DNA of 64,000 bases. It comes from Oxalobacteraceae bacterium OTU3CAMAD1. Its GTDB lineage: Bacteria; Pseudomonadota; Gammaproteobacteria; Burkholderiales; Burkholderiaceae_D. The position numbers were made by a program, and so were the translations under genes. The stretch is taken from NCBI GenBank assembly GCA_024123915.1, contig CP099650.1:2728001-2792000 (forward strand), in the 5' to 3' direction. Below, piece by piece: positions 46,506 through 56,001 of the stretch. A model generated the notes under the pieces. It was not told where the DNA came from, did no database searches, and saw nothing but the letters and a program-made list of their open reading frames with translations. Position 1 is the stretch's first letter, and each line of letters opens with the position of its first letter.

Positions 46506-46823
46506 ATGACCGCAAACGATATGATGGCTGAAATTCGCGACGCTAACCTGAGCTACCTGATGCTCGCGCAGCAGATGATCCGTGCCGACAAAGTCACTGC
46601 GATCTTCCGTCTGGGCATCGGCGCCGACATCGCCGACCTGATCGAAGGCATGAGCAACGCTCAAATCCTCAAACTGGCAGGCGGCAACATGATGCTGGCC
46701 CGCTTCCGCTTCGACGACGGCGCCATCCTGTCGATGCTGACCAGCCATAATAAAGACCGTTCCCTGGCCCAGTCGCACGCCGCCATCCTGATGGCCGGCC
46801 AGGCTGTCGAAGAAATCGCTTAA
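46506..46823 (+). CDS. flhD: Flagellar master regulator subunit FlhD
   Basis: A 105-residue helical protein that forms the FlhD4C2 activator of flagellar class 2 genes. The stretch [20 protein letters not shown] and the C-terminal [16 protein letters not shown] are family-typical. ATG 46506 has GGAG 6 bases upstream; an ATG at 46500 is too close to it. It lies 77 bases before flhC. Confidence 0.96.
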   Translation: MTANDMMAEIRDANLSYLMLAQQMIRADKVTAIFRLGIGADIADLIEGMSNAQILKLAGGNMMLARFRFDDGAILSMLTSHNKDRSLAQSHAAILMAGQAVEEIA

Positions 46824-46900
46824 TCGCACCGCACGTCGTACCGAACGCCATCGCATCGCAAAGCGCATTACCATCATCTAGACAGCCGGGAGCAGGGATC

Positions 46901-47446
46901 ATGACCAAGAAAAGCGTAGTGTCCGAAGCACAGGAAATTCAGCTTGCGATTGAACTGATCCAGCTGGGCGCGCGCCTGCAACTGCTGGAAACCGAAGTGT
47001 CGCTGTCGCGCGAGCGCCTGCTCAAGCTGTACAAAGAGCTGCGCGGCGTGTCGCCGCCGAAGGGCATGCTGCCGTTCTCGACCGACTGGTTCCTGACCTG
47101 GCAGCCGAACATCCATTCCTCGCTGTTCATCAACATCCATAAATTCCTGGTCGACCACGCCGGCGCCACCGGCATCGAAGCGGTCATGAAGGCCTACAAG
47201 CTGTACCTGGAACAAATGCCGCCGGAACCGGGCGAAGAGCCGCTGCTGTCGCTGACCCGCGCCTGGACGCTGGTGCGCTTTTTCGGCAGCAAGATGCTGG
47301 AACTGGCCCCTTGCGGCAAATGCCAGGGTAAATACGTGGTCAACTGCATGGACCTGAACGGCAGCTATGTCTGCGGCCTGTGCCACATGCCTTCGCGCGC
47401 CGGCAAGACCAAGAAATCCCGCGACGCCGACGCCGTGGCCGCGTGA
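46901..47446 (+). CDS. flhC: Flagellar master regulator subunit FlhC
   Basis: A 181-residue DNA-binding partner of FlhD. Zinc ligands are visible at Cys138, Cys141, Cys158 and Cys161 (CGKC and CGLC). The central part has [20 protein letters not shown], typical of FlhC. The TGA stop overlaps the GTG start of the next gene. Confidence 0.97.
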   Translation: MTKKSVVSEAQEIQLAIELIQLGARLQLLETEVSLSRERLLKLYKELRGVSPPKGMLPFSTDWFLTWQPNIHSSLFINIHKFLVDHAGATGIEAVMKAYKLYLEQMPPEPGEEPLLSLTRAWTLVRFFGSKMLELAPCGKCQGKYVVNCMDLNGSYVCGLCHMPSRAGKTKKSRDADAVAA

Positions 47447-48255
47447 CCCGCCACATTCCCCAATCGTCCTATCTTCAACGCATCGTCCGCGCGCCCGCCG
47501 TGCGGGCCTTGCTGATCCAATGCGGCGCCGCGCCGCTCAGCCTCGGCCTGGTGTACCTGCTGGCCACCTTCCATTTTCCCGTCGATTACCTGACCGTCGC
47601 CGTCGTGCACGGCCTGGTCGCCGCCGCCATCACGTGGCTGGCGGGGCTGGCCGTGTGGTGGCGCGCGATCGAATTCTTTTTCCCGCTGGCGGTGCTGGCG
47701 GCCTTGTCGCTGCGGCTGCCGCCGTGGCTGTTCCTGGCGGTCTTCCTGGTGCTGCTGGGCCTGTATTGGTCGACCTTCCGCACGCAGGTTCCTTATTACC
47801 CGTCGCACCCGGCCGTGTGGGACGCGGTGCGCCAGCAGTTGCCGCCGCCCCGCAGGGTTGGAGACGTCAGCGGCCGGCCGCTGCGCGTGATCGACATCGG
47901 CAGCGGACTGGGCGGGTTGGTGATGTACCTGGCGCGCGCGCGGCCGGATATCGAATGCGTCGGCATCGAACTGGCGCCGCTGCCCTGGTTATACAGCAAG
48001 GTGCGCGCCGCGATGACCGGCAGCCGCGCGCGCTTCCTGTTCGGCGATTACGAGCGCCTCGATTTCGCCCAATTCGACCTGGTGTTCGCCTATCTTTCGC
48101 CGGCCGCGATGGGCGGTTTATGGCGCAAGGCGGAGGCGGAAATGTGTCCTGATGCCATACTTATAAGCTATGAATTTGCAATCGACGCCCGAGCGCCCGA
48201 TCAGACCATTCTCGCCACAGACGACACCGCCTCGCTCTATAAATGGTACTTTTAA
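47443..48255 (+). CDS. Membrane-anchored class I SAM methyltransferase
   Basis: A 270-residue protein from GTG 47443, which overlaps the flhC stop as GTGA. The first ~110 residues hold about four hydrophobic segments (for example [27 protein letters not shown] and [14 protein letters not shown]). A methyltransferase domain follows, with the SAM motif DIGSGLGG at 151-158 and GIELAPLPW after it. It is followed by motA. The target is unknown; the position between flhC and motA suggests a role in motility or its control. Confidence 0.8.
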   Translation: MTRHIPQSSYLQRIVRAPAVRALLIQCGAAPLSLGLVYLLATFHFPVDYLTVAVVHGLVAAAITWLAGLAVWWRAIEFFFPLAVLAALSLRLPPWLFLAVFLVLLGLYWSTFRTQVPYYPSHPAVWDAVRQQLPPPRRVGDVSGRPLRVIDIGSGLGGLVMYLARARPDIECVGIELAPLPWLYSKVRAAMTGSRARFLFGDYERLDFAQFDLVFAYLSPAAMGGLWRKAEAEMCPDAILISYEFAIDARAPDQTILATDDTASLYKWYF

Positions 48256-48387
48256 GCATCATTTGGCGTTAATCACTTGCTCGGCCACCCCCGGACACGT
48301 TATTGTAGTTCTACACGTAAATTTATTGAAATCCGGCCGGCGTTAGTTGACATTTTGGCCTTGTTTCACTATGGGGAGTCAGGTCAC

Positions 48388-49248
48388 TTGTTAGTCATAA
48401 TTGGATATGTGGTGGTGCTGGTCGGCGTCTTCGGCGGTTACGCGATGGCGGGCGGGCATCTGGCCGCGTTGTTCCAGCCGCTCGAGCTGGTGATGATCGG
48501 CGGCGGCGCCGTCGGTGCTTTCATCGTCGGCAACAACGGCAAGACCATCAAGGCCACCTTGGCCGCGCTGCCGACCCTGTTCAAGGGATCGCGCTACACC
48601 AAGGATTTATATATGGAGATGATGTCGCTGCTGTTCGACGTCCTCTCCAAGGTCCGCAAGGAAGGCTTGATGTCGATCGAAGGCGACATCGACAGCCCGG
48701 AGCAAAGCCCGCTGTTCAGCAAGTATCCGAGCGTGCTGGAGGACCATCACATCGTCGAATTCATGACCGATTACCTGCGCCTGATGGTGTCGGGGAATAT
48801 GGATGCGTTCCAGATCGAGAACCTGATGGACAACGAGATCGAGACCCACCACCACGAAGGCGCGGCGCCGTCGCACGCCATCGCCAAGCTGGGCGACGGC
48901 TTGCCGGCGTTCGGTATCGTCGCGGCGGTGATGGGCGTGGTGCACACGATGGAAAACGTCGGCTTACCGCCGGCCGAGCTGGGGATTCTGATCGCGCACG
49001 CGCTGGTCGGCACCTTCCTGGGGATTTTGCTGGCCTACGGTTTCGTCGCTCCACTATCCAGTCTGCTTGAGCAGAAACTGGAGGAGTCGACCAAGATGTA
49101 CCAGTGCGTCAAGGTCACCCTGCTGGCCAGCCTGAACGGCTACGCGCCGGCGCTGGCCGTCGAGTTCGGCCGCAAGGTGCTGTACTCGACCGAGCGTCCG
49201 ACCTTCGGCGAGCTGGAAGACCATATCAAGAAATCGAAGGCGAAGTAA
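48388..49248 (+). CDS. motA: Flagellar motor stator protein MotA
   Basis: A 286-residue protein with four membrane segments; with MotB it conducts protons to drive rotation. The N-terminus (LVIIGYVVVLVGVFGGYAM) and PAFGIVAAVMGVVHTM with VGTFLGILLAYGFVAPL match MotA. No ATG is near the homology start. TTG 48388 has GGGGAG upstream and gives the expected N-terminus, so I take TTG as the start. This weak start may limit stator production. Confidence 0.95.
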   Translation: MLVIIGYVVVLVGVFGGYAMAGGHLAALFQPLELVMIGGGAVGAFIVGNNGKTIKATLAALPTLFKGSRYTKDLYMEMMSLLFDVLSKVRKEGLMSIEGDIDSPEQSPLFSKYPSVLEDHHIVEFMTDYLRLMVSGNMDAFQIENLMDNEIETHHHEGAAPSHAIAKLGDGLPAFGIVAAVMGVVHTMENVGLPPAELGILIAHALVGTFLGILLAYGFVAPLSSLLEQKLEESTKMYQCVKVTLLASLNGYAPALAVEFGRKVLYSTERPTFGELEDHIKKSKAK

Positions 49249-49300
49249 GCCGGGATGAAACGCGCTATTGGAATCGTGTTGGACTCATTGAGGAATCGTC

Positions 49301-50263
49301 ATGGCTGAAGAAGGCTTACGGCCAATTATCGTCAAGCGCATCAAGAAGGGCGGCGGCGGCCACCATGGCGGCGCGTGGAAGATCGCGTATGCCGACTTCG
49401 TGACGGCGATGATGGCGTTCTTCCTGCTGATGTGGCTGCTCGGTTCGACCTCCAAGGGCGACTTGAAAGGGATCTCGGATTACTTCAAGACGCCGCTGAA
49501 GGTGGCCATGCAGGGCGGCTCGGGCAGCGGCGACAGTTCGTCGGTGATTCCCGGCGGCGGCAAGGACCTGACCCGCAAGGACGGCCAGGTCGCGGCCAGC
49601 AGCGACCCGAGCGCGCAGAAGAAGGTCAACATCAACGCCGCGCGCGCCGCCGTCGAGGCCGAGGATGCGCAGCGCCTGAAGTCGCTGAAGGACAAGATCG
49701 AGGCCGCGATTGAAACCAATCCGGTGCTGGTCAAGTACAAGAACCAGCTGCTGCTCGATATCACGACCGAGGGCTTGCGGATCCAGATCGTCGACGAGCA
49801 GAACCGTCCGATGTTCGCGCTGGCCAAGGCCGATTTGCAGTCGTACACCAAAGAGATTTTGCACGAAATCGGTTTTGTGCTGAACGATGTGCCGAACCGC
49901 ATCGGCCTGTCGGGCCATACCGATTCGACGCCGTACATGAGCGAGAGCGGCTACAGCAACTGGGAATTGTCGGCCGACCGCGCCAACGCCTCGCGGCGCG
50001 AACTGATCGTCGGCGGCATGGCCGACGCCAAGGTGCTGCGGGTGGTGGGGCTGGCCTCGGCCGCCAATCTGGACAAGGCCGATCCGTTCAATCCGATCAA
50101 CCGCCGCATCAGCATCCTGGTGATGAACAAGCGGACCGAGGAGAGCGTGATCCGCGACGGCGGCCGCCAGATCGAGGTCGGCGCCGAGGAGGACGCGGCG
50201 GCGGCCTTGGCGGCGCCACCGGCCGCGGCGGCAGCGCCGCCGGGGCCGCCGGTCCGCAAATAG
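49301..50263 (+). CDS. motB: Flagellar motor stator protein MotB
   Basis: A 320-residue stator partner of MotA. One membrane segment (YADFVTAMMAFFLLMWLLG) carries the proton-binding Asp32. The OmpA-like peptidoglycan-binding domain (residues about 150-280) has IGLSGHTDSTPY and NRRISILV. The C-terminal tail is Ala/Pro-rich. GAGGA precedes ATG 49301. Confidence 0.97.
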   Translation: MAEEGLRPIIVKRIKKGGGGHHGGAWKIAYADFVTAMMAFFLLMWLLGSTSKGDLKGISDYFKTPLKVAMQGGSGSGDSSSVIPGGGKDLTRKDGQVAASSDPSAQKKVNINAARAAVEAEDAQRLKSLKDKIEAAIETNPVLVKYKNQLLLDITTEGLRIQIVDEQNRPMFALAKADLQSYTKEILHEIGFVLNDVPNRIGLSGHTDSTPYMSESGYSNWELSADRANASRRELIVGGMADAKVLRVVGLASAANLDKADPFNPINRRISILVMNKRTEESVIRDGGRQIEVGAEEDAAAALAAPPAAAAAPPGPPVRK

Positions 50264-50330
50264 ACAGTGCAACAGGTGGTACCAGGCAACGTGTAAAGCG
50301 CGCAGCGAAGAGTAGAACAACGAGAATGTT

Positions 50331-50879
50331 ATGACGAGAAAAAAAATCCTTGGGTCGCATGTAAAACGCCTGCTGTCGGGCGTGTCTGACCACGGGCGCA
50401 AGCATTTGACCGAGGTCGAGACCGATCTCATCCAGACCCGGCTGCTGCTGGAGGAGGCCATCGAGAAGCTGTCGTTCAACTTCATGGCCATCCACCAGAC
50501 GGTGGAGGCCGAGCAGGCCACGATCCAACTGCTGCTCGACGGCGGCATCGCCTCGCCCGAGCAGCGCGCGCAGCTGCAGGCGCTGCAGGGGCAGGTGGGC
50601 GGCTATGTCAACGCCGCCATCACCAGCATGCAGTTCCAGGACATGACGAGCCAGCTGATCGACCGCACGCTCAAGCGCGTCACCGGCCTGCGCGAGTTCC
50701 TCGGCACCTTGGGCGCGCATGGCGCCGAGATGCTGCCCGAGAGCGACAACGAGGAGATCGTCGCCCTGCTGGGCAAGGTCAGCATGGCGCTGGCGATACA
50801 GAGTTTGGAACTGCGCAGCGTGTTGCGCAAGGCGGTAAGTCAGCAACACCTGGAGAGCGGCGACATCGAATTGTTTTAA
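50331..50879 (+). CDS. CheZ-like chemotaxis protein
   Basis: A 182-residue all-helical protein between motB and a CheY-like gene. The stretch SMQFQDMTSQLIDR holds Asp104 and Gln108, the same D-x-x-x-Q spacing as the CheZ catalytic pair (here Asp153/Gln157 in the true cheZ at 59182). It lacks the C-terminal CheY-binding helix of CheZ and instead ends SGDIELF. A phosphatase role toward the neighbouring receiver is plausible, not shown. Confidence 0.75.
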   Translation: MTRKKILGSHVKRLLSGVSDHGRKHLTEVETDLIQTRLLLEEAIEKLSFNFMAIHQTVEAEQATIQLLLDGGIASPEQRAQLQALQGQVGGYVNAAITSMQFQDMTSQLIDRTLKRVTGLREFLGTLGAHGAEMLPESDNEEIVALLGKVSMALAIQSLELRSVLRKAVSQQHLESGDIELF

Positions 50880-50915
50880 GGGCCGAGCAGGCCACCGCTG
50901 AACACCGATTGTTTT

Positions 50916-50939
50916 AAAAAAAATGGACGCGAGCGTCCA
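50916..50939 (-). terminator. Antisense terminator-like hairpin
   Basis: TGGACGC-GA-GCGTCCA (50924-50939) with eight A at 50916-50923. Read on the minus strand this is a 7-base stem followed by eight T, a good intrinsic terminator shape, although no minus-strand gene is present. On the plus strand it is just a leader hairpin. Confidence 0.4.
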
Positions 50940-50963
50940 GCATTGATAAGAGTGAGAACCAAG

Positions 50964-51329
50964 ATGGCCAAGACAATACTTGCAGTTGATGATTCCAGTT
51001 CCCTGCGCCAGATGGTGGCCTTCAGCCTGAAGGCCGCCGGTTATCTGGTGGTGGAGGCGGTTGACGGCCAGGACGGCCTGGAAAAAGCCAAGCTGCAAAG
51101 CGTCGACCTGGTGCTGACCGACCAGAACATGCCGCGCATGGACGGCCTGCAGCTGATCGCGCTGCTGCGCGAACTGCCGACCTACGCCAAGACCCCGATC
51201 CTGATGCTGACCACCGAGTCGTCCGACGAGATGAAGGCCAAGGGCCGCGCGGCCGGCGCCAACGGCTGGCTGGTCAAACCGTTCGATCCGCAGCGCCTCA
51301 TCGAGGTAGTGAAGAAGGTCATCGGCTGA
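50964..51329 (+). CDS. CheY-like single-domain response regulator
   Basis: A 121-residue receiver domain with no output domain. Acidic pocket DD at 9-10, phosphorylated Asp53 in LVLTDQNMPRMDG, Thr in LMLTTES and Lys in WLVKPF. It is not the canonical cheY, which lies at 58793. It probably takes phosphate from CheA encoded next to it, as a motor signal or phosphate sink. Confidence 0.93.
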   Translation: MAKTILAVDDSSSLRQMVAFSLKAAGYLVVEAVDGQDGLEKAKLQSVDLVLTDQNMPRMDGLQLIALLRELPTYAKTPILMLTTESSDEMKAKGRAAGANGWLVKPFDPQRLIEVVKKVIG

Positions 51330-51368
51330 TAAGGCGCGAGCAATGAGCGAACTTTACGGAGTATCACC

Positions 51369-53555
51369 ATGACCATCGACATAAGCCAGTTTTTCCAGGT
51401 CTTCTTCGATGAGGCCGAGGAACTGCTGGCTGAAATGGAGCGGCTGCTGCTGGCCGTGGACGTCGCCGCCCCCGATGCCGAGGATCTGAACGCGATCTTC
51501 CGCACCGCGCATTCCGTCAAGGGCGGCGCCTCCACGTTCGGCGTCACCGACATGACGGAGGTCACGCACATCCTTGAGACCCTGCTCGACCGCATCCGCA
51601 AGGGCGAGATGGCGCTGACGTCCGAGCACGTCGACGCCTTCCTGGCCGCCAAGGACATCCTCAAGATGCAGCTCGACGGCCATCGCCTCGGCAGCACCGT
51701 CGACCAGGACGCCGTCGGCGACGTGCGCATGATGCTGCAGTCGCTGACCCAGGACGTGCCGGTGGTGGCGCTGTCGCCGGTGGCCCCGGCGTTCAACGCG
51801 ACCGAAGCGAAGGTGGTCGACCACAGCGGCGGACGCCGCTACCGGCTCGAGCTGCCCGTCATGGTGCACCGCGAAGTGACCGCGCTCGGCGCCGAGCTGG
51901 GATTGATGGGCCATGTGTCCATCACGCCGCTCGACAAGGACCGCAATGCGATGGTCGTGACCACGCACGAGAGCCTCGACGACATCATCGCCATCTGCTC
52001 CTTCGTGCTCAATCCGGACGACATGGTGGTGACCGAATTGCCGGCGCTGAGCGACAAGCAGGCCCGCATGGAAAACGCCGAGCGTTCCAAGGTCGAGAGC
52101 GACCTCGGTTACGGCTTTTTCGACGAAACCGAATTGCATCCGCCGATGGCGGGCGGCGGCCAGGGCTACGGCTTCTTCCAGCCGCTCGACGAGATCCGCG
52201 CCAACGCCAAGGAAGGCAACGACGACGCCAACGGCTACGGCTTCTTCCAGCCGGTCGAGCAGATCCGCGCCGCTGCCGGCATCGTGATCGAGGCGCCGCC
52301 TCCGCCGGCCGTGGTCGAGGAACAGGAAAAGAAAGCCGCCAAGGAGAAGGGCGCGTCGGCCGGCGCCGAATCGTCGTCGATCCGCGTGTCGATCGAGAAG
52401 GTCGACCAGTTGATCAACCTGGTGGGCGAGCTGGTGATCACGCAGGCGATGATCGAGCAGCGCGTCGACACGCTCGATCCGATGGCGCACGAGCGCCTGT
52501 TGAATAGCGTGAGCCAGCTGACGCGCAACACCCGCGACCTGCAGGAAGCAGTGATGTCGATCCGCATGATGCCGATGGACTTCGTGTTCTCGCGCTTCCC
52601 GCGCATGGTGCGCGACCTGGCGGCCAAGCTGGGCAAGAAGGTCGATTTCATCACCAACGGCGCGGCCACGGAACTGGACAAGGGCCTGATCGAGCGCATC
52701 GTCGATCCGTTGACGCACCTGGTGCGCAACTCGATCGACCACGGCATCGAGATGCCGGACGTTCGCCGCGCCGCAGGCAAAAGCGAGTCGGGACGGCTGT
52801 TTTTGTCGGCCTCCCACCAGGGCGGCAACATCATCATCGAGGTGTCGGACGACGGCGGCGGCTTGAACCGCGAGCGCATCCTGGCCAAGGCCGAGCAAAA
52901 CGGCCTGCCGGTGAGCGAGACGATGAGCGACGCCGAGGTCTGGCAACTGATCTTCGCGCCCGGCTTCTCGACCGCCGAGACGGTGACCGACGTCTCCGGA
53001 CGCGGCGTCGGCATGGATGTCGTCAAGCGCAACATCACCGCCATGGGCGGCGTGGTCGACATCCGCTCGGCCAAGGGCTTCGGCACGACGATCTCGATCT
53101 CGCTGCCGCTGACGTTGGCGATTTTGGACGGCATGTCGATCCGGGTCGGCGAGGAGGTCTACATCCTGCCGCTGGGCTTTGTCATCGAGTCGCTGCAGCC
53201 GGTGGCCGACGACGTCAAGGAAATCAGCGGCAAGGGCCGCGTCATCAAGGTGCGCGGCGAGTACCTGCCGCTGGTGCCCTTGTACCAGATGTTCGACATC
53301 ACGCCGCGCTTCACCGATCCGACCCAGGGCATCGTGGTCATCATCGAGACGGACGGCCGCAAGGCGGGCCTGTTCATCGACGACCTGGTCGGGCAGCAGC
53401 AGGTGGTGGTCAAGAACCTGGAATCGAATTACCGCAAGGTGGCCGGCATTTCCGGGGCCACCATCCTGGGCGACGGCGGCGTGTCGCTGATCCTCGATGT
53501 CGCCGCGCTGATACGCTCGTCGCGCCAGCTGTCCGACGAACAAATTTTCTCCTGA
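51369..53555 (+). CDS. cheA: Chemotaxis histidine kinase CheA
   Basis: A 728-residue kinase. P1 has the phosphorylated His48 (FRTAHSVKGG). A CheY-binding-like region lies at about 157-225. The linker (247-293) holds three GYGFF repeats. P3 dimerisation starts near 338 (IRVSIEKVDQLINLVGELV). P4 has the N box LVRNSIDHGIE, DDGGGLN and GRGVGMDVV, and P5 is CheW-like. It phosphorylates CheY and CheB. GGAG precedes ATG 51369. Confidence 0.97.
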   Translation: MTIDISQFFQVFFDEAEELLAEMERLLLAVDVAAPDAEDLNAIFRTAHSVKGGASTFGVTDMTEVTHILETLLDRIRKGEMALTSEHVDAFLAAKDILKMQLDGHRLGSTVDQDAVGDVRMMLQSLTQDVPVVALSPVAPAFNATEAKVVDHSGGRRYRLELPVMVHREVTALGAELGLMGHVSITPLDKDRNAMVVTTHESLDDIIAICSFVLNPDDMVVTELPALSDKQARMENAERSKVESDLGYGFFDETELHPPMAGGGQGYGFFQPLDEIRANAKEGNDDANGYGFFQPVEQIRAAAGIVIEAPPPPAVVEEQEKKAAKEKGASAGAESSSIRVSIEKVDQLINLVGELVITQAMIEQRVDTLDPMAHERLLNSVSQLTRNTRDLQEAVMSIRMMPMDFVFSRFPRMVRDLAAKLGKKVDFITNGAATELDKGLIERIVDPLTHLVRNSIDHGIEMPDVRRAAGKSESGRLFLSASHQGGNIIIEVSDDGGGLNRERILAKAEQNGLPVSETMSDAEVWQLIFAPGFSTAETVTDVSGRGVGMDVVKRNITAMGGVVDIRSAKGFGTTISISLPLTLAILDGMSIRVGEEVYILPLGFVIESLQPVADDVKEISGKGRVIKVRGEYLPLVPLYQMFDITPRFTDPTQGIVVIIETDGRKAGLFIDDLVGQQQVVVKNLESNYRKVAGISGATILGDGGVSLILDVAALIRSSRQLSDEQIFS

Positions 53556-53587
53556 CCGAACCAACGCAACGTAAATAGGAAACCATC

Positions 53588-54076
53588 ATGGCAGACGTAC
53601 TAACCACAGGCGCAAACGAGATCGCCGGCCACGAATACCTGGCGTTCACGCTGGGCTCGGAGGAATACGGCATCGACATCCTCAAGGTGCAGGAGATCCG
53701 GGGCTACGAAGTAGTCACCCGCATCGCCAACGCGCCCGACTTCATCAAGGGCGTGATCAACCTGCGCGGCATCATCATCCCGGTGGTGGACATGCGCATC
53801 AAGTTCAACCTGGGCGAGCCGGTGTACGACCAGTTCACCGTCGTCATCATCCTTAACATCAACGGCCGCATCGTCGGCATGGTGGTCGATTCGGTGTCCG
53901 ACGTGACCACCTTGACGCCGGAGCAGGTCAAGCCGGCGCCGGAGATGGGCACCGCCTTCAGCTCCGACTACATGATCGGCCTGGGCACCATCGACGAACG
54001 CATGCTGATCCTGGTGAACATCGACAAACTGATGTCGAGCGCCGAGATGGGCTTGATGGAACAACTGGCGGCCTAA
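53588..54076 (+). CDS. cheW: Chemotaxis coupling protein CheW
   Basis: A 162-residue adaptor between receptors and Che[37 protein letters not shown] and [12 protein letters not shown] match canonical CheW. AGGAAA precedes the start. It lies between cheA and an MCP gene in the same operon. Confidence 0.97.
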   Translation: MADVLTTGANEIAGHEYLAFTLGSEEYGIDILKVQEIRGYEVVTRIANAPDFIKGVINLRGIIIPVVDMRIKFNLGEPVYDQFTVVIILNINGRIVGMVVDSVSDVTTLTPEQVKPAPEMGTAFSSDYMIGLGTIDERMLILVNIDKLMSSAEMGLMEQLAA

Positions 54077-54210
54077 ATCCAGCCCCAAAGCGGTCGGCAG
54101 TCGCCCGCGGAAGCGCTCCACAGAGGGCGCGCCAAAAGACTATAACGATCATCGGCTTGGTAGTGCCGTTCCGGCGAGCACACGCACAGACAGCATAGGG
54201 GAGAAACAAC

Positions 54211-55932
54211 ATGAATTTACGCGATTTCACCATCGGTACACGGCTGCGCATCGGTTTCGGTGGCATTCTGCTGATCCTGGTGGCGATGGTCCTGATGACC
54301 AACTACCTCAACTTTAGCAACAAGAACAAGCTGACCACGGGCCTGGAGCTGAGCACCGCCAAGAATCTGCAGGCGGCGGCCATGAAAAGCGCGATGCTGG
54401 AGACCGGCATCGCCATGCGCAACATCGGCCTGCAATCGGACGTGAGCCTGATGCAGAAGGAAGAGCAGAAGGTCAAGGACCACCGCGCCCACTACGACAA
54501 GGCGGTCACCGACCTCAAGGCGCTGGGCCTGAACGACGACGAGAAAAAGGTGCTGGGCGATATCTCCAAGCTCGACGCCGACACCGAAAGCGCCTTCAAG
54601 GAGGCGATCGGGCAAGTGCTGGCGTTTAACAGCGAGGGCGCGGCCAAGGTCATTTCCGGCCGCATCGATCCGCTCAACCAGCAAACGCTGACGCAGATTA
54701 ATAAACTGGTCGACATGCAGCAGGCCGACGCCAAGCATGTGATGGAGGGTTCCGTCACCGCCGACCGCTCGCTGATGTTCGTGCTGTTCGGCCTGGGCGC
54801 CGTGGCCGTGGCGCTGGGCGTGCTGTGCGCGGTGGTGATCACCCGTTCGATCGTGGTGCCGCTGTCGGGCGCGGTGGCCGTGGCCCAGCGCGTGGCCTCG
54901 GGCGAGCTGACCTCGGACGTGCGGGTCGAGGGCAAGGATGAAACGAGCGAATTGCTGCAGGCGCTGCGGGACATGAACGAGAGCCTGGCCAAGACGGTGG
55001 GCGATGTGCGCAGCGGTACCGAACTGATCACCACGGCCTCGCACGAAATCGCCGCCGGCAACGCCGACCTGTCGTCGCGCACCGAGTCGCAAGCGAGCTC
55101 GCTGGAGGAAACCGCGTCGTCGATGGAAGAACTGACGTCGACCGTCAAGCAGAACGCCGACAACGCCCGCCAGGCCAACCAACTCGCGGTGACCGCCTCG
55201 TCGGTGGCCGAGAAGGGCGGCAGCGTGGTGTCGCAGGTGGTCGAGACCATGGGCTCGATCAAGGCCAGCTCGAGCAAGATCGTCGACATCATCGGCGTGA
55301 TCGACGGCATCGCCTTCCAGACCAACATCCTGGCGCTGAACGCGGCCGTGGAAGCGGCGCGCGCCGGCGAGCAGGGCCGCGGCTTCGCGGTGGTGGCGTC
55401 GGAAGTGCGCAACCTGGCGCAGCGCTCGGCCGGCGCGGCCAAGGAAATCAAGGAATTGATCGGCGACTCGGTCAACAAGGTCGACGCCGGCAGCCGCCTG
55501 GTCGACGAGGCCGGACAGACCATGGACCTGATCGTGACGTCGATCCGCCAGGTGGCCGACATCATGGGCGAGATCACCGCCGCCACGCAGGAACAGAGCA
55601 ACGGCATCGAGGAAGTCAACCAGGCCATCACGCAGATGGACGAGATGACGCAGCAGAACGCCGCGCTGGTCGAGCAGTCGGCGGCCGCCGCCGAGAGCAT
55701 GCAAGAGCAGGCCGAGTTGCTGGCGCAGGCGGTCAGCGTGTTCAAGCTGGCCGAGGATGCCGGCATGCGCCGGCCGGCGATCGCCGCGCCGAAGCCGGTC
55801 GCGCACGCCGCGCCCCGGCAGGTAAGCGCCCCGGCCGCGCCGCCACCGGCCTCCAAGCCCAAGGCGCCGGCGGCGCCGAAGAAGCTGACCACGTCGTCGC
55901 AGACCAGCGGCGACGAGTGGGAAGAATTTTAA
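54211..55932 (+). CDS. Methyl-accepting chemotaxis protein
   Basis: A 573-residue receptor. First membrane segment about residues 10-31, a periplasmic four-helix sensor, second segment about 187-208, HAMP to ~265, then the signalling domain with hairpin tip [20 protein letters not shown]. The C-terminus, after an Ala/Pro linker, ends DEWEEF, similar to the NWETF pentapeptide that tethers CheR and CheB in E. coli Tsr. The ligand is unknown. GGGGAG precedes ATG. Confidence 0.95.
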   Translation: MNLRDFTIGTRLRIGFGGILLILVAMVLMTNYLNFSNKNKLTTGLELSTAKNLQAAAMKSAMLETGIAMRNIGLQSDVSLMQKEEQKVKDHRAHYDKAVTDLKALGLNDDEKKVLGDISKLDADTESAFKEAIGQVLAFNSEGAAKVISGRIDPLNQQTLTQINKLVDMQQADAKHVMEGSVTADRSLMFVLFGLGAVAVALGVLCAVVITRSIVVPLSGAVAVAQRVASGELTSDVRVEGKDETSELLQALRDMNESLAKTVGDVRSGTELITTASHEIAAGNADLSSRTESQASSLEETASSMEELTSTVKQNADNARQANQLAVTASSVAEKGGSVVSQVVETMGSIKASSSKIVDIIGVIDGIAFQTNILALNAAVEAARAGEQGRGFAVVASEVRNLAQRSAGAAKEIKELIGDSVNKVDAGSRLVDEAGQTMDLIVTSIRQVADIMGEITAATQEQSNGIEEVNQAITQMDEMTQQNAALVEQSAAAAESMQEQAELLAQAVSVFKLAEDAGMRRPAIAAPKPVAHAAPRQVSAPAAPPPASKPKAPAAPKKLTTSSQTSGDEWEEF

Positions 55933-55943
55933 ACAATAGCATT

Positions 55944-55967
55944 AGCAACAGCAACAGCAACAGCAAA
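55944..55967. repeat. Hexanucleotide repeat between MCP and cheR
   Basis: Three perfect AGCAAC units (55944-55961) plus an AGCAAA. It lies in the 69-base gap before cheR, 35 bases upstream of its start. Slippage here would alter spacing but no reading frame. Confidence 0.65.
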
Positions 55968-56001
55968 AGCAGCACCAGTGCAGTAAACCAAGGAATACCC
56001 A

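Noticed and set aside
48319..48376. Possible FliA or sigma70 promoter before motA
   Set aside because: TAAATTTA is followed by GGCGTTAG at 13, not 11, bases. TTGACA-N17-TATGGG (48347-48375) would start transcription almost at the TTG codon.
51354..53564. Long open frame antisense to cheA
   Set aside because: It covers cheA exactly with an unrelated, biased composition; cheA has every family motif.
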